From: a virus | Virus record (IMG/VR): IMGVR_UViG_3300009703_000037 | Span: 1 to 42,544 of that record | DNA: 42,544 nucleotides | Reading direction: 5' to 3' (one strand) | Part shown: positions 7,824-17,835 of the stretch, piece after piece | Position numbering within the stretch: position 1 is the first letter of the stretch | Layout: the number at the start of each line of letters is the position of its first letter | Program-made: the position numbers and the translations under genes | Notes under the pieces: model-generated | The model's database searches: none | The model's input: only the letters and a program-made list of their open reading frames with translations | Told to the model about the DNA's origin: nothing

Positions 7824-10800
7824 TTAGCTTACATTAATTGTATGTTTTCCAGAGTAGACCTCTATATTCATATCAGAACTCTTAATATACTTCTTTTCGG
7901 TGGAAATATTACCATCTGAGCCATAAGTAGCTTCATAAGTCAGATCAAATCCTTCCCAATTTCCAGCAAATCCATTTGCCGCAAAAACATCAAAATGGTT
8001 CAAATCTTTAACAGGACCATATAATTCAGAAGAACTTATGTCGAAATTGTGCAAGCCTGTTATTGATGATAGCTGCCCAAGAACTCCATCGCTAGAATAG
8101 TGATTCTGGTGATAAGACGGGCCGCCCTTGCTACTGTTTGAAGTTGAATGAGAATTTAATCTTAGAGTAGATGTAGTTTTTATTCCTATGTCTGAGAAAT
8201 GTCCGTAAGAATAATATTTTGGAGTACCACTTGTTCTAATAAAATCGGAGCTAGCTGAACCACTAACTTGAATATGACCTACTGTGTTAGTTGAGTCTGC
8301 TGAATCTTGAGTACCGTTTGCGTTGATCTGATACTGAGAAAAGTCATTTGACCAAGAGCCTCCTGCTGCAACAGTAGACCAAACGCTATCTCCAGTAGCT
8401 ACATAAATACTATGAACTCCCGTGTTATTAATTGTTACGGTAAGACTTGGGTCTCCACTCAAACTATCCGCACAACTAGCGGTATAAATGTTCCACCATA
8501 CTTTAAAGTCTCTTACTTCGTTATCCGAAAATCCATTACCATTTATAACTTCAGGAGGGCCATTTGTATTACAATCACACCCGGCATATATATCTTCTAC
8601 TTGAGCCAGTGAAGGAGAATCTCCATAAGAGTTTGAGGTGGAGACTGGGCTACTTACAGTATTATAATACGCTACAATTCTACCAGCACTAGAAGTTTGA
8701 GTTGATATGTAACTGTCTAAGTCCGCACAGCTTCCGTTAGATTCTTCCTCAGATTCTTCGCCATACGGGTCAGACCCAGAACCACTTATTTGCCAGCTTA
8801 AAGAGCTTTGTATATCATAACCATATCCGGTTACTATAGAATTAGAGAACGTATCGGTTCTTTCTTCTATCTCACCTTGAGTCATTATGAATCTAAAGTG
8901 TTTAGCGTCACTAATTGAGCTAATGCTACCGTCAGGAATGTTTACTACATTATTTACTGTACTGGAAGGAGAAGCTGTTTTTGCAAACGCCGAACCTTCT
9001 CCGGCTATTGTGTGGTTGTTTGGCTCAGTAAACGTAGCTGTAACGTCACTTACCTTGCTAAAGCTTTCTGAATATTCAAAAGTTAAAGGGCTTGTATCAA
9101 AACTTTTTGAGGATGCCAATTGATGAACAGTTTTATCTGTTAAAGACGGCATGTAAGAAAACGAAGCGTTTTCTATATAACTTACGACTTCAGGTGCTAG
9201 AACATACCCAACATTAGGAATTATAAATAGGTCTTCAACACCCCTGTTTGCTGTTCCATTACTTTTGTATTCTTTTATTACGCTTAATGCGAACCAATCT
9301 GGATTTTTATCGCTTAGGTAAACTGTGCTTGTAGCACCCGGAGGTATTGCTTCTGGACTTGAAAACGACTTCCATGAACGATTTCCATAAGTCCCGCCCG
9401 TTGATTCAGAAACCCCAAAAAAGTGAGTGTATACGCCAGCACCAATACCCACTTTAATTTCGGTGTCTGATGTATTTTTTATTTTTACTTCAACAGGAGA
9501 GTAAGACAAAGCTGCACCAACCGACGCTTCAATTCTTCTTTCTCCACAGTCCGCGAAAGTCTTAGCTTGAGCAAAGTTAACTAGCTCTCCGGAATTAAGT
9601 ATCGGAGAAGAAAAGTCGCTAGAAAAATCTCCTGAGTGTTTAATTAAAATTCCCGAACTTCCATGCCATTGGGCATCAGCAGTAGTGTCATCACCTACTA
9701 CATGTATCTCTCTTCTTATAGAATTAGAATGTTCAGAGTCTTCAGATATAATGACAAAATAATTATTATGATATTTTTCAGTTAAACTGTGAGGATAATT
9801 TGATATTTGTGTAGAATTTGTTTGGTCAAAAATTCCAGAACCACTCGCTACTACTGTTTTTTGATCTAAACTCCCATGATTAAAGTTATAGTAACTGTTA
9901 TCATTTCTGCTTATAGAGTATCTAGTTAAGCTTGTAGAAATTTGATGGTTAGCACTATTACTAACAGAAACTTTATAATATGATGGCTCAAATAAATCTT
10001 TTAAGGGAGACTCGTCTTCATAATAGTCGGTCAGAGTATCGACTATTTGATCTTGGCTACAAAAAGGATTTTCTGGACAAAACGCAGGAACAGTAATGTT
10101 GTTAATTTGATAACTTTGTTCATGAGTATTTGAGATTGTCCCAGAAAAAGTCGGAGTGTTTTCGCAGCATATTGGATTCCAAACGTCTGTTGAGTAGCTA
10201 AATTCTAAAATTCCTGTTTCTGATGGTGCGAAGAACGAGGCGTTCCCACTATCTACTAAGTAACTATAGTCTGGTGCAATTAGTCCTCCAGAACCAGTCA
10301 TTTCGATATATGCATAGTTGCAAATTTTGCAAGCATAGGAAAATTCTGATCCGATTGTGGTTGGGTCTAGCTCAGATTTATCTATTTCCCCTACTTTCGG
10401 TATGTATATTGTATCCCTATATTCAGTTGGATAATAAGCTTCTCCAGTATTGCAGTAATAAAAAGTTCCTAACTCAACAGCAGGGCCTGTACCGTCTACT
10501 TTTTTACTCAAAGTACAAGTTGACTTTGATCTTGGGTAATCAATACAACCCTGCCAATTTACTTTAAGCTCTACTGTCGCAGCCCTTGCAGAAGTTTTAT
10601 CCCAGCATATATCATCTTCTGATCCACACTCATTTGTTATAGAGCCTAATTCAGCACCATCTACAGCAGCTACTCCAGAAACCCATCCTAGATTCCTTAG
10701 ATAATTATCTACTAAAGATATTATAGCTCCAGAAGCTGGGCTTTCCGCATTTGCGCTGCTTTCAAAACCACCTCTATGACCTCCTCCTAAAAGACATTGT

Positions 10801-13800
10801 ATTCCGTCTACATCAGGGCCAAAACTGTGATAAGCGGAACTTGAGTTCGCTATATTTTTGAAAAGATGCCATTGCAGTCCTCCAATATCTTTCCAGTTAG
10901 CGATTCCTGTGTACTTCTGATATATATGAGGAGTTACTGATACATTTTTAAACCCATCATCATTTTCTGACACAGATATATCTAAGGCATTTACTAACTG
11001 AAAATCTTTTATTGTATGAGTTCCTTGGTCTAAGGTAATTGAGACTTCGGAATTTACTCCTGTGGTTAAATATACTTTGTCTATAGCGTATCCGCTTTGG
11101 TTAAAGCAATCAGTCGGACTTACTACTGCTCCATTTTCTAAATCTATAGCATCTCCGTTAATAACATTAGATTCTGATTCTCCAGCTTTTACCTGAGTAT
11201 AAGTAACTTTTACATGATTATAGCCAGTGACAATATTTGTCCCATTAGCTCCCGAAGATAAAATTGATGGTATCTTACATGTAAAGTAATTTAGTTCGCT
11301 ATCAGCAGTATCAGCGTTGTCTGATATAAATAAATTATACTTTCCGTTCGAATTATTTTCTCTTGAGCTTACAGCAAAGTTAGAGTCTCCACCCATGCCT
11401 CCCCACCAGCCTTCGATACTCGCATGACCGTATCCAGCAAGATAATTTGAGTTTGGAAATTGGCTTGGGTTTCCTGAACCGTTATTGACTGGATAGCTGT
11501 ATGGATAACCTATCGGATCAGGTTCACTAAATGCTCCTCCGGGAAAGTAGCAGGTTATAATTGTGGGGTCTTCTTCTTCTTCGGGGTATGGAAATTCACA
11601 AATGATGTAAATAAAATAATCATCAGTATTAACCTCTATTTCGTTACTGAATTTTGCATTTGCTGGGTCATTTGATAAATAACTTTTTACTTTAAACCTA
11701 TGAATTCCAGTTTGCTTTTCTAACTTTACTGCTGCATCAAAAGCTTGCCAATTTGAACTATCGGTTTTAGATATTACCGTGGTTGTAGTTCTACCCTTTT
11801 CATCTATGTGCAGAAGTTCATGAATGCCTAATGGATGAACAAAGTGATCACTCCCGCCTTTTTGAGCTTCTAAATTAACAGTTATAGAGTCATCTTCTTC
11901 GTCGACTCCGTTATTTATTAAATAAAGAGGAGTTAATCTATTTTCATATCCTCTCGACGGAATAGAAAATGCGGCTGTATAACAAACAGTTGTACCATCA
12001 GAAGCCGTAAATTTTCCTCTTCCTTGTAAACGTGTACCTGTGGGCAGACCTGTAACATTGAAAATAGTTTGAGAATTGTAGTTGCGGTTAGTTCCGTCTC
12101 TAAATTTTGCTTGCGAAGCAATCGTTTTCCATTCTGTTTGATTATTTCCAACTTCACATATTTGAAATTCTAAGGTTGATCTGTATTTTGGATTTACCCA
12201 AAACCGTGGCTCTATCTGTCTAAAGTCAAGGTATGCATCATACCTATTGTACCTAGGTAGATATGTAAATCTTGATGTAGGATGTAATTGAAATCCATTA
12301 CAGTCTGAATGGGTGGGATTTGTTGGAGTAGTTGGTGTTGAAAAGTCACAGTTACCATTTCCTAGGACTTTATCGCAAGGAACGTCACATATTTCATTAA
12401 AAGTATTTGGATCAATGCAACAACACATTTGCTCTTCAGGACAGCCATAAGAGTCATCACTCCATGACACCGATGACGATCTCTGCTCGTCTCCATTTTC
12501 CGTGAACCTAGCTTCAGCGACGTAGTTTTGATCGAGCTCAAGATCACCATTTTGATGAACATCATAAAACCAAACCATTCTGGACTCTATCATTCCTGTC
12601 GATGAACGAAATTCCATTTTTCCATGTCGGATCGTATCGGCAGCAAGGTCCCAATTCTCACCTCCATCTTTAGATATATAAATCTTCGGAATTCCTACTG
12701 ATGCTGGTTTATTTTCATAGTTATCTAAATAAACATGCGCTTTGCCACACCTTGCACCAAGTGCGGGCTTAAGAGTTAATTGTGGGTCCCATATTTTATC
12801 TCCCTTCTTACATTCCTCATGGTGCTCTGTACAGTACCCTAGTGGTGCTGTCCTGCCATCTCCTATTTCGGGCCTGATTCCACTATTAGTTGCATTGTAA
12901 ACTTTCTTATTTTTTTCACAGTAACACTTGTCTGCACATTTGTTTTGGTAAAAATCTACTTCGTTGCTTTGTATTACTGTTCCATCTAGTGCTGTAACTA
13001 ACGCTTTAAAAGAGTATCTTCTTCCAGACAATATCTTTGACTCTGCATCATTCATTCCGGGCGGGAAAAGTTCTCCGTTGCTATCAAAATAATCTCTTTG
13101 ATTATCTAGCGTTTCGATTCTGATAATGCTTGTCGCAGTCCCTACGCCATGCGTTGTCCATACTCCTTGAAATACTTCATCTTTTCCGTCCTCACTCGTA
13201 CAAATAATAGTAGCGTTACCGTTAATATATTGCGTTGCAATATGCCTTCCAATTCCAGTGGAATTTCCCGGCCCGACCCCACTAAATCCTAAAGCCTTAA
13301 GATCAAGTCTAAGTCTAAATACATAAGTCGACGGAATGCTGCAATCAGCCCCCGGAGGCATAGCTCCAGTGACGCTAACCAACCCGTGAGAATATCTTGG
13401 CTTACAGTTATCTACACACGCTGAATCAAGTACCTTTAGTTCTAATTCTAATTTTCCGGGCGAGGGAGGAGGAGGCGGCGGCTTCGGGGGTGGTGGTATG
13501 CTATCGCAAACACAAGTTCCTTCATGGAATGAACCGTCAGGAGCATAAACACCCAACTTAAAGCAATAGCTTGTTCCGCGTTGGGCATTCTGTATCCAAT
13601 AGTCTAAAAGTCTATTTTGATAATGCCAACTGCCCGGACTAATGTTGCTGATTACCCTTTCACCTAAAGCCGAACCACATGTCCTAATTACAATTCGATT
13701 AAAACCACGACCTCCGTGGAAACTGAGTCGCGCACTGCTACCAGTTTGGGAAAGATTAACTCTAAGGTTTGGTACTACTACATTAGGACGTACAATTCGT

Positions 13801-15566
13801 GGAGGTCTCGTGTATGGCCCCCCGAACTCCCAAGATTGAATATTTGAATACTTTGTTACTCCCGTATTAATCTCAGTTACCTCAAGTCGATATTCGTAAC
13901 CAACTCCCAAGCACATTCTGTCAAAGACTGTATCGAAGGTATTGCCACCCCCCCTCGTAATTTCAATTTTTCCTAGCCCTTCACTTCCAGCCTCGGCCCC
14001 TAAATTATTGCCAGTGCTTTCATGAACACCTATGCCGTTGCTTATTGCGATATCTGGGTGGTTATGCCAAGTCAAATAAGCAGTATCGGAGCCGCCGCCA
14101 TTCTGCATCGATCTTCTGTTATGTACATCGCTCTCAACAACTGGCCCAGAATTATTAGAGCTTGCAGAAGTCTGGGCTAAAGTAGCTACAATTCCCCACT
14201 GGTTGCAGCTATGATGTTGACCCATATGAAAACGCGGAAACTGTCTTTGACCATTACCGTCTATATATATTTTTGGCGGGCCCGTGTTTCCTTCGCCGGG
14301 GCCATTAATTATATCGCATTTTCTTCTTAAAAGTCTTACTGCAACTTTTGCATTTTTTCCAAATTTGCTAAAATTTAAGCTGCATAGATTATATATCCCA
14401 TAATCCCGCTTGGCATTACCTGAGTAGTGTTTACTTGCGTTCCAGCATTGATGACATCCATCTGCACCATTGGTCGTAGTGTCTGAAAATTCCGGAATCT
14501 GTGTTGCTCCCCCTAAGTCTTGAACAAGTTTTGCTCCATCAATAACTTCGTAATTTCCTAGTTCATTTGTATGAAATATTGGTTTGATTCCATTGTTGGT
14601 CGAATCCGGAGGATACAGAGGTGTTTCGCCAAGTTCTATCTGCCAAACGTTCGTGGGGTTTCCATAACTATTATTAGTCGATGGTACAGTAACCATGTCA
14701 AAAATAGGTTCAGAAATTTCAAAGTCTCCTTTGCATTGACTATCTGAGTGACAATCCCCGTTTGGAAGAACGAAGTTTTTATTTTCAACAGTAGTGTATA
14801 AATCAGTTTCTCGACAATAACATCTATAAGTACAACCTTGTTCGTCTGATAAATATGAACTATTTGTAAGAAAAACAACGCATCCCCTTTTAGAGTAGGC
14901 TATCAAATAAAAATAATAATCAGCCAACTCATATTTATGAGTTGTTTTTAAAATTTTCTCTGCTCTTGTTATATTTACTCTAGCTTCAGTGTGTCCCCAA
15001 TTTTTGAAATTCTTTTTAGGATTATGCCAATCAAATACGTCGCTCTTAATTAAAAATGAATCACTAGAATTAACGTTTCCGCTAGAAGCTTTTAAAGAGG
15101 CGTGTAAATCCCACCTCCAAATAGTCTCTTTATTAGAAGCATTTGCATAAGGTGGGTAAGCAGAATCATCTTCTTTATATGAGCTAAGATGATATTCTAA
15201 AGGAGCATCATGTAACCTACAGTGAATCACATTTACTGAAGGATCAAGCAAGCATTCTTGACCAGAAGAAGTGTCTACATTAATTTGCGTTGAAAATACT
15301 CCAAAGTGGCTAGCAGCCTTAATGCCTCCTCCAGAGCTCACAGAAGTGTGAACGTAAGTCCCTTTTGCTTTATTCCCTACTATTGGAAAAACTTTTTTTA
15401 CACCATTTTCGGTAATATGTTGCGGTGCAGGGCCTCCAGTATAAGCTAGTCCGTTGCTATCTACAGCACAGTCAAAAGTGGTAATTATATTTTCTGGACA
15501 CCCAAACTCTGCTGCACGAGCGTGAAGGTCTGCTAAGTAAGGTAAATTTTGAATCCCTACGTACAT
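7824..15566 (-). CDS. Giant (2580-aa) cysteine-rich modular virion protein, probable adhesin
   Basis: The largest gene here, taking 18% of the window, starting MYVGIQNLPYLADLHARAA. It is mosaic: an N-terminal region; a Cys-rich knot with CTYRCYC near 245; β-sandwich (Ig/fibronectin III-like) modules; a polyproline linker PPPPKPPPPPPSP near 690-703; a second Cys module with CADKCYCEKNKKVY near 880; a third with MCCCIDPNTFNEIC near 1045-1075; then ~1500 residues of Ser/Asn/Thr-rich β modules with further Cys pairs. Short C-x-C-Y-C clusters followed by a Tyr and later Cys recur, suggesting duplicated disulfide-stabilised domains. Such composition fits an extracellular, virion-surface protein. 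Domain names are inferred from pattern, and no enzymatic motif was seen. It is 4 nt downstream of a fibre gene and upstream of the neck operon. Confidence 0.85.
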   Translation of the reverse strand: MYVGIQNLPYLADLHARAAEFGCPENIITTFDCAVDSNGLAYTGGPAPQHITENGVKKVFPIVGNKAKGTYVHTSVSSGGGIKAASHFGVFSTQINVDTSSGQECLLDPSVNVIHCRLHDAPLEYHLSSYKEDDSAYPPYANASNKETIWRWDLHASLKASSGNVNSSDSFLIKSDVFDWHNPKKNFKNWGHTEARVNITRAEKILKTTHKYELADYYFYLIAYSKRGCVVFLTNSSYLSDEQGCTYRCYCRETDLYTTVENKNFVLPNGDCHSDSQCKGDFEISEPIFDMVTVPSTNNSYGNPTNVWQIELGETPLYPPDSTNNGIKPIFHTNELGNYEVIDGAKLVQDLGGATQIPEFSDTTTNGADGCHQCWNASKHYSGNAKRDYGIYNLCSLNFSKFGKNAKVAVRLLRRKCDIINGPGEGNTGPPKIYIDGNGQRQFPRFHMGQHHSCNQWGIVATLAQTSASSNNSGPVVESDVHNRRSMQNGGGSDTAYLTWHNHPDIAISNGIGVHESTGNNLGAEAGSEGLGKIEITRGGGNTFDTVFDRMCLGVGYEYRLEVTEINTGVTKYSNIQSWEFGGPYTRPPRIVRPNVVVPNLRVNLSQTGSSARLSFHGGRGFNRIVIRTCGSALGERVISNISPGSWHYQNRLLDYWIQNAQRGTSYCFKLGVYAPDGSFHEGTCVCDSIPPPPKPPPPPPSPGKLELELKVLDSACVDNCKPRYSHGLVSVTGAMPPGADCSIPSTYVFRLRLDLKALGFSGVGPGNSTGIGRHIATQYINGNATIICTSEDGKDEVFQGVWTTHGVGTATSIIRIETLDNQRDYFDSNGELFPPGMNDAESKILSGRRYSFKALVTALDGTVIQSNEVDFYQNKCADKCYCEKNKKVYNATNSGIRPEIGDGRTAPLGYCTEHHEECKKGDKIWDPQLTLKPALGARCGKAHVYLDNYENKPASVGIPKIYISKDGGENWDLAADTIRHGKMEFRSSTGMIESRMVWFYDVHQNGDLELDQNYVAEARFTENGDEQRSSSVSWSDDSYGCPEEQMCCCIDPNTFNEICDVPCDKVLGNGNCDFSTPTTPTNPTHSDCNGFQLHPTSRFTYLPRYNRYDAYLDFRQIEPRFWVNPKYRSTLEFQICEVGNNQTEWKTIASQAKFRDGTNRNYNSQTIFNVTGLPTGTRLQGRGKFTASDGTTVCYTAAFSIPSRGYENRLTPLYLINNGVDEEDDSITVNLEAQKGGSDHFVHPLGIHELLHIDEKGRTTTTVISKTDSSNWQAFDAAVKLEKQTGIHRFKVKSYLSNDPANAKFSNEIEVNTDDYFIYIICEFPYPEEEEDPTIITCYFPGGAFSEPDPIGYPYSYPVNNGSGNPSQFPNSNYLAGYGHASIEGWWGGMGGDSNFAVSSRENNSNGKYNLFISDNADTADSELNYFTCKIPSILSSGANGTNIVTGYNHVKVTYTQVKAGESESNVINGDAIDLENGAVVSPTDCFNQSGYAIDKVYLTTGVNSEVSITLDQGTHTIKDFQLVNALDISVSENDDGFKNVSVTPHIYQKYTGIANWKDIGGLQWHLFKNIANSSSAYHSFGPDVDGIQCLLGGGHRGGFESSANAESPASGAIISLVDNYLRNLGWVSGVAAVDGAELGSITNECGSEDDICWDKTSARAATVELKVNWQGCIDYPRSKSTCTLSKKVDGTGPAVELGTFYYCNTGEAYYPTEYRDTIYIPKVGEIDKSELDPTTIGSEFSYACKICNYAYIEMTGSGGLIAPDYSYLVDSGNASFFAPSETGILEFSYSTDVWNPICCENTPTFSGTISNTHEQSYQINNITVPAFCPENPFCSQDQIVDTLTDYYEDESPLKDLFEPSYYKVSVSNSANHQISTSLTRYSISRNDNSYYNFNHGSLDQKTVVASGSGIFDQTNSTQISNYPHSLTEKYHNNYFVIISEDSEHSNSIRREIHVVGDDTTADAQWHGSSGILIKHSGDFSSDFSSPILNSGELVNFAQAKTFADCGERRIEASVGAALSYSPVEVKIKNTSDTEIKVGIGAGVYTHFFGVSESTGGTYGNRSWKSFSSPEAIPPGATSTVYLSDKNPDWFALSVIKEYKSNGTANRGVEDLFIIPNVGYVLAPEVVSYIENASFSYMPSLTDKTVHQLASSKSFDTSPLTFEYSESFSKVSDVTATFTEPNNHTIAGEGSAFAKTASPSSTVNNVVNIPDGSISSISDAKHFRFIMTQGEIEERTDTFSNSIVTGYGYDIQSSLSWQISGSGSDPYGEESEEESNGSCADLDSYISTQTSSAGRIVAYYNTVSSPVSTSNSYGDSPSLAQVEDIYAGCDCNTNGPPEVINGNGFSDNEVRDFKVWWNIYTASCADSLSGDPSLTVTINNTGVHSIYVATGDSVWSTVAAGGSWSNDFSQYQINANGTQDSADSTNTVGHIQVSGSASSDFIRTSGTPKYYSYGHFSDIGIKTTSTLRLNSHSTSNSSKGGPSYHQNHYSSDGVLGQLSSITGLHNFDISSSELYGPVKDLNHFDVFAANGFAGNWEGFDLTYEATYGSDGNISTEKKYIKSSDMNIEVYSGKHTINVS
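13459..13497 (-). repeat. Polyproline linker coding tract
   Basis: A GC-rich stretch encodes a run of 11 prolines with one Lys and one Ser interruption, separating two β-rich parts of the giant protein. Such rods act as stiff spacers. Confidence 0.8.
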
Positions 15567-15569
15567 AGA

Positions 15570-16442
15570 TTAAAAATATCTAATGTCTATTACTTTGTCG
15601 TTAGTAGGGGCTGTACCAAAAATTATTCCAGTTTCATTATTTATTGTATATTCGTTATATGGAACTTTTACAGAGCCGTCTACCATAACCATAATCTCTC
15701 TAGCGTTACCAACACCTTGAGACATTATCCAGTTAGTGTTGCTACCATCTCCAGTCCACATGTCATTATTGTAAGGTAGAGTAGATAAATTTTTACCTCT
15801 GCTGTAATAATTATCTGAGTACGCACTCCCGAATGCCCCACTTTCAGAACCTAAAGTAAAAGTTCCACTATCGGTAACATAAAAGTGTCCACTTAAATTT
15901 AATTCAAATGGCTCAATATCAGAGTTTGATTCAAAATAAAATCTTGTGTCGCCTACTATATTATTTCCTTGATTAAGAAGAACTGTATTATTTGGAATAT
16001 TAACTAGCCCTTCACCTTCCGCCATATACGCCGCGACAGTGTCTACTTCATCTAATCCAAATGAATTCAAACTTAATAGTCCAATTTTATTAGCCTTGAT
16101 CTTTATGGGAGCATTACCAATAAATCTAATCGAAGAATTGAATGTTAAGTTCCTATCGCTGTTGCCCGCATTTATTTTAACTGTGACAGATTTTATTTTA
16201 TTAGAATCGCTAGTTCTGTTTGTGGTAGAAAGATTTAAATCTCCAGTTAAAGTTAAATCTTGAAAAGTAGTCGAATCGAAATCAATGACTTGAGACGGCG
16301 AGTGCAAAATTGTATTGCCACCAAACTCATATTTATCACTAAAAATATCTCCACTTACATGAATAGAATAAATAGGGTTTTCCTGATTAACGCCTATTTT
16401 TTCGCTGTGTATCTGCTGACCTCTTAAAATCTTATTAGACAT
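15570..16442 (-). CDS. Tail fibre-type structural protein with C-terminal adhesin-like domain
   Basis: A 290-aa β-rich protein. The N-terminus (KIGVNQENPIYSIHVSGDIF) is the variable 'GIGTxxPxxxLHV' segment common in fibre proteins. The middle is repetitive β-strand sequence (DLTLTGDLNLSTT). The C-terminal ~60 residues (TGDGSNTNWIMSQG, then IMVMVDGSVKVPYNEYTI) match the 'FxGDGxTTxF...VxVxVDGxxQxxxxDYT' domain frequent in phage fibres and surface proteins. It lies 3 nt from the gene before it and 3 nt from the giant gene after it, so the three are one operon that probably assembles one appendage. Confidence 0.78.
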   Translation of the reverse strand: MSNKILRGQQIHSEKIGVNQENPIYSIHVSGDIFSDKYEFGGNTILHSPSQVIDFDSTTFQDLTLTGDLNLSTTNRTSDSNKIKSVTVKINAGNSDRNLTFNSSIRFIGNAPIKIKANKIGLLSLNSFGLDEVDTVAAYMAEGEGLVNIPNNTVLLNQGNNIVGDTRFYFESNSDIEPFELNLSGHFYVTDSGTFTLGSESGAFGSAYSDNYYSRGKNLSTLPYNNDMWTGDGSNTNWIMSQGVGNAREIMVMVDGSVKVPYNEYTINNETGIIFGTAPTNDKVIDIRYF

Positions 16443-16445
16443 TTA

Positions 16446-16721
16446 TTAACTCCTCGTATTAAAGCCTTTGTGCTTTTTTCTAAAAATTTTTTTTACCTTT
16501 AAACCGATCCATGAAAGTTTATTTTTTATTTTTTTTAATAAACTATTGTCATTATTATTAAAATTATCTCCATGAATTAAATCATGACCTCCATCTATCT
16601 TTCGTTCAGCAATTGCTCTGGCCTTTTCAACTACAATTGCCATAACTTCTGATAAAGTCATGTTGTTGACTATAGAATTAGTCATTTCCTCAACAGCCTT
16701 TCTCCGTTCCTCTTCCGTCAT
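16446..16721 (-). CDS. Small charged protein of unknown function
   Basis: A 91-aa protein. Residues 1-45 form an amphipathic helix region (EEERRKAVEEMTNSIVNNM); the C-terminus is strongly basic (KIKNKLSWIGLKVKKIFRKK). No family recognised. It is the first gene after a strong terminator, has its own GTGTA promoter motif, and is followed after 3 nt by a fibre gene and then by the giant gene, so it may be a small assembly or attachment factor for that appendage. That role is inference. Confidence 0.65.
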   Translation of the reverse strand: MTEEERRKAVEEMTNSIVNNMTLSEVMAIVVEKARAIAERKIDGGHDLIHGDNFNNNDNSLLKKIKNKLSWIGLKVKKIFRKKHKGFNTRS

Positions 16722-16737
16722 TAGACAAATGTCCCGT

Positions 16738-16749
16738 CAGTATACACGC
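16738..16749 (-). promoter_or_regulatory. Putative late promoter before the fibre/giant-protein operon
   Basis: The minus strand reads GCGTGTATACTG, 16 nt upstream of the ATG at 16721 and directly downstream of the terminator that closes the previous unit. Confidence 0.55.
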
Positions 16750-16781
16750 AAAATACATTTTTTCAGGTCAAATTCAATAAA

Positions 16782-16807
16782 AAAACCCCCTCAAAAGAGG
16801 GGGTTTT
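16782..16807 (-). terminator. Intrinsic terminator after the 311-aa fibre gene
   Basis: The minus strand folds into an 11-bp stem AAAACCCCCTC/GAGGGGGTTTT with a 4-nt loop, followed by a run of seven Ts (partly within the stem). Very strong. Confidence 0.92.
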
Positions 16808-16846
16808 AGGTTTGGATAGCAACACGTACAATAGGCAGCGCGATAA

Positions 16847-17782
16847 TTAAGTTAAACAGATTATCTCCAAAACGTAATTTGCCGTTGGAGCAGGAGCACT
16901 AAAGTCTACGGTAACTGAAGTGGATGAAGCGGCAGTTACCATGCAACTAATAATATCGGCATTAGAGTCGACGGTATTTTTAACAGAAGCTGTAACTTTT
17001 GGCGTAGAAGAAAAATTTGCAGAGCTAATATTTATTGCCTGAGTAGTAGAAGAGCTAGAAACTGTAGCTGAAAAAGCCTTACCCAAAGCAACAGGTTTTT
17101 CTGTTCCATCTAAGCCAGCCCGCCATTCTCCATTTGCATTACTCCAAATAAGAGATGCATTTTCAGCACTATTAGAGCCATCAAATCTCTTAATTTCTAT
17201 TCCACCATCGGAGTTTCCTGCGTTAGTAGTAGCGTCATTATTTAAAACGATTATGCTATCACCAATATTTACTACCGTAGAATCAACCGTAGTGGTCGTT
17301 CCTTGAACAGCTAAGTCTCCCTGAATGGTAAGATTATCAACGAACGTTTTTAAACCGTTAATAGTCTGAGTACCAGTGGTCATCATGACCGACGAAGCAT
17401 CTACAGACACGGTTTTTGCAGCACTACCGTCATAACTTAATGACGAAATGCCTTGTCCGTGAGTTAAGGCGTTAGGTACGTTGCTTACTGCTACACCAGC
17501 AGCACTTAATGAAAGGGTGCTACCATCAAGCTTAATGCCAATTTCATCGGCAGTAGTTTGAATACCTCCGTCAGATTTTAAATTAGCAGCTAAAGTGACG
17601 CTAGAGCCATTCATTACTCCACCGCCAGAAAGACCATCGCCAGCAACGATATCGAAGGTCTGAGGAACCGAACTGGACCCTTGTACTAGCTGACTGCCAT
17701 TATAGTAAATAGTACCATTTGAATTACCGCTCAATAAGCTTCCATTAAGCCTTATCTGCTCCGCTGAAAATATTTTAGCCAT
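16847..17782 (-). CDS. Tail fibre / virion appendage protein
   Basis: A 311-aa Ser/Thr/Gly/Asn-rich β protein starting MAKIFSAEQIRLNGSL. It has segments common in fibre shafts: FDIVAGDGLSGGG near 42, NLTIQGDLAVQGTTTTVDS near 150 and GDSIIVLNNDATTNAGNSDG near 172. The C-terminal ~70 residues are β-rich (FSSTPKVTASVKNT, then APTANYVLEIICLT) and look like a compact lectin- or adhesin-type head. A terminator follows the stop, so this ends a transcription unit. Which appendage it belongs to is unknown. Confidence 0.78.
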   Translation of the reverse strand: MAKIFSAEQIRLNGSLLSGNSNGTIYYNGSQLVQGSSSVPQTFDIVAGDGLSGGGVMNGSSVTLAANLKSDGGIQTTADEIGIKLDGSTLSLSAAGVAVSNVPNALTHGQGISSLSYDGSAAKTVSVDASSVMMTTGTQTINGLKTFVDNLTIQGDLAVQGTTTTVDSTVVNIGDSIIVLNNDATTNAGNSDGGIEIKRFDGSNSAENASLIWSNANGEWRAGLDGTEKPVALGKAFSATVSSSSTTQAINISSANFSSTPKVTASVKNTVDSNADIISCMVTAASSTSVTVDFSAPAPTANYVLEIICLT

Positions 17783-17799
17783 TTTTTTTAAAAATTAAT

Positions 17800-17813
17800 G
17801 TTAAAACTACCTT
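17800..17813 (-). promoter_or_regulatory. Variant promoter motif AAGGTAGTTTTAAC (second copy)
   Basis: The minus strand is identical over 14 nt to 3965-3978. It lies between a canonical GTGTA motif and the ATG at 17782. Confidence 0.45.
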
Positions 17814-17816
17814 GTT

Positions 17817-17830
17817 TTTGTATACACTTT
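17817..17830 (-). promoter_or_regulatory. Putative late promoter before the 311-aa fibre gene
   Basis: The minus strand reads AAAGTGTATACAAA, about 35 nt upstream of the ATG, between two fibre genes. Confidence 0.55.
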
Positions 17831-17835
17831 ATAAC

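Noticed and set aside
10223-10567. 114-codon plus-strand frame opposite the giant gene
   Set aside because: It lies wholly inside the giant gene on the other strand and has no ribosome binding site or recognisable domain.
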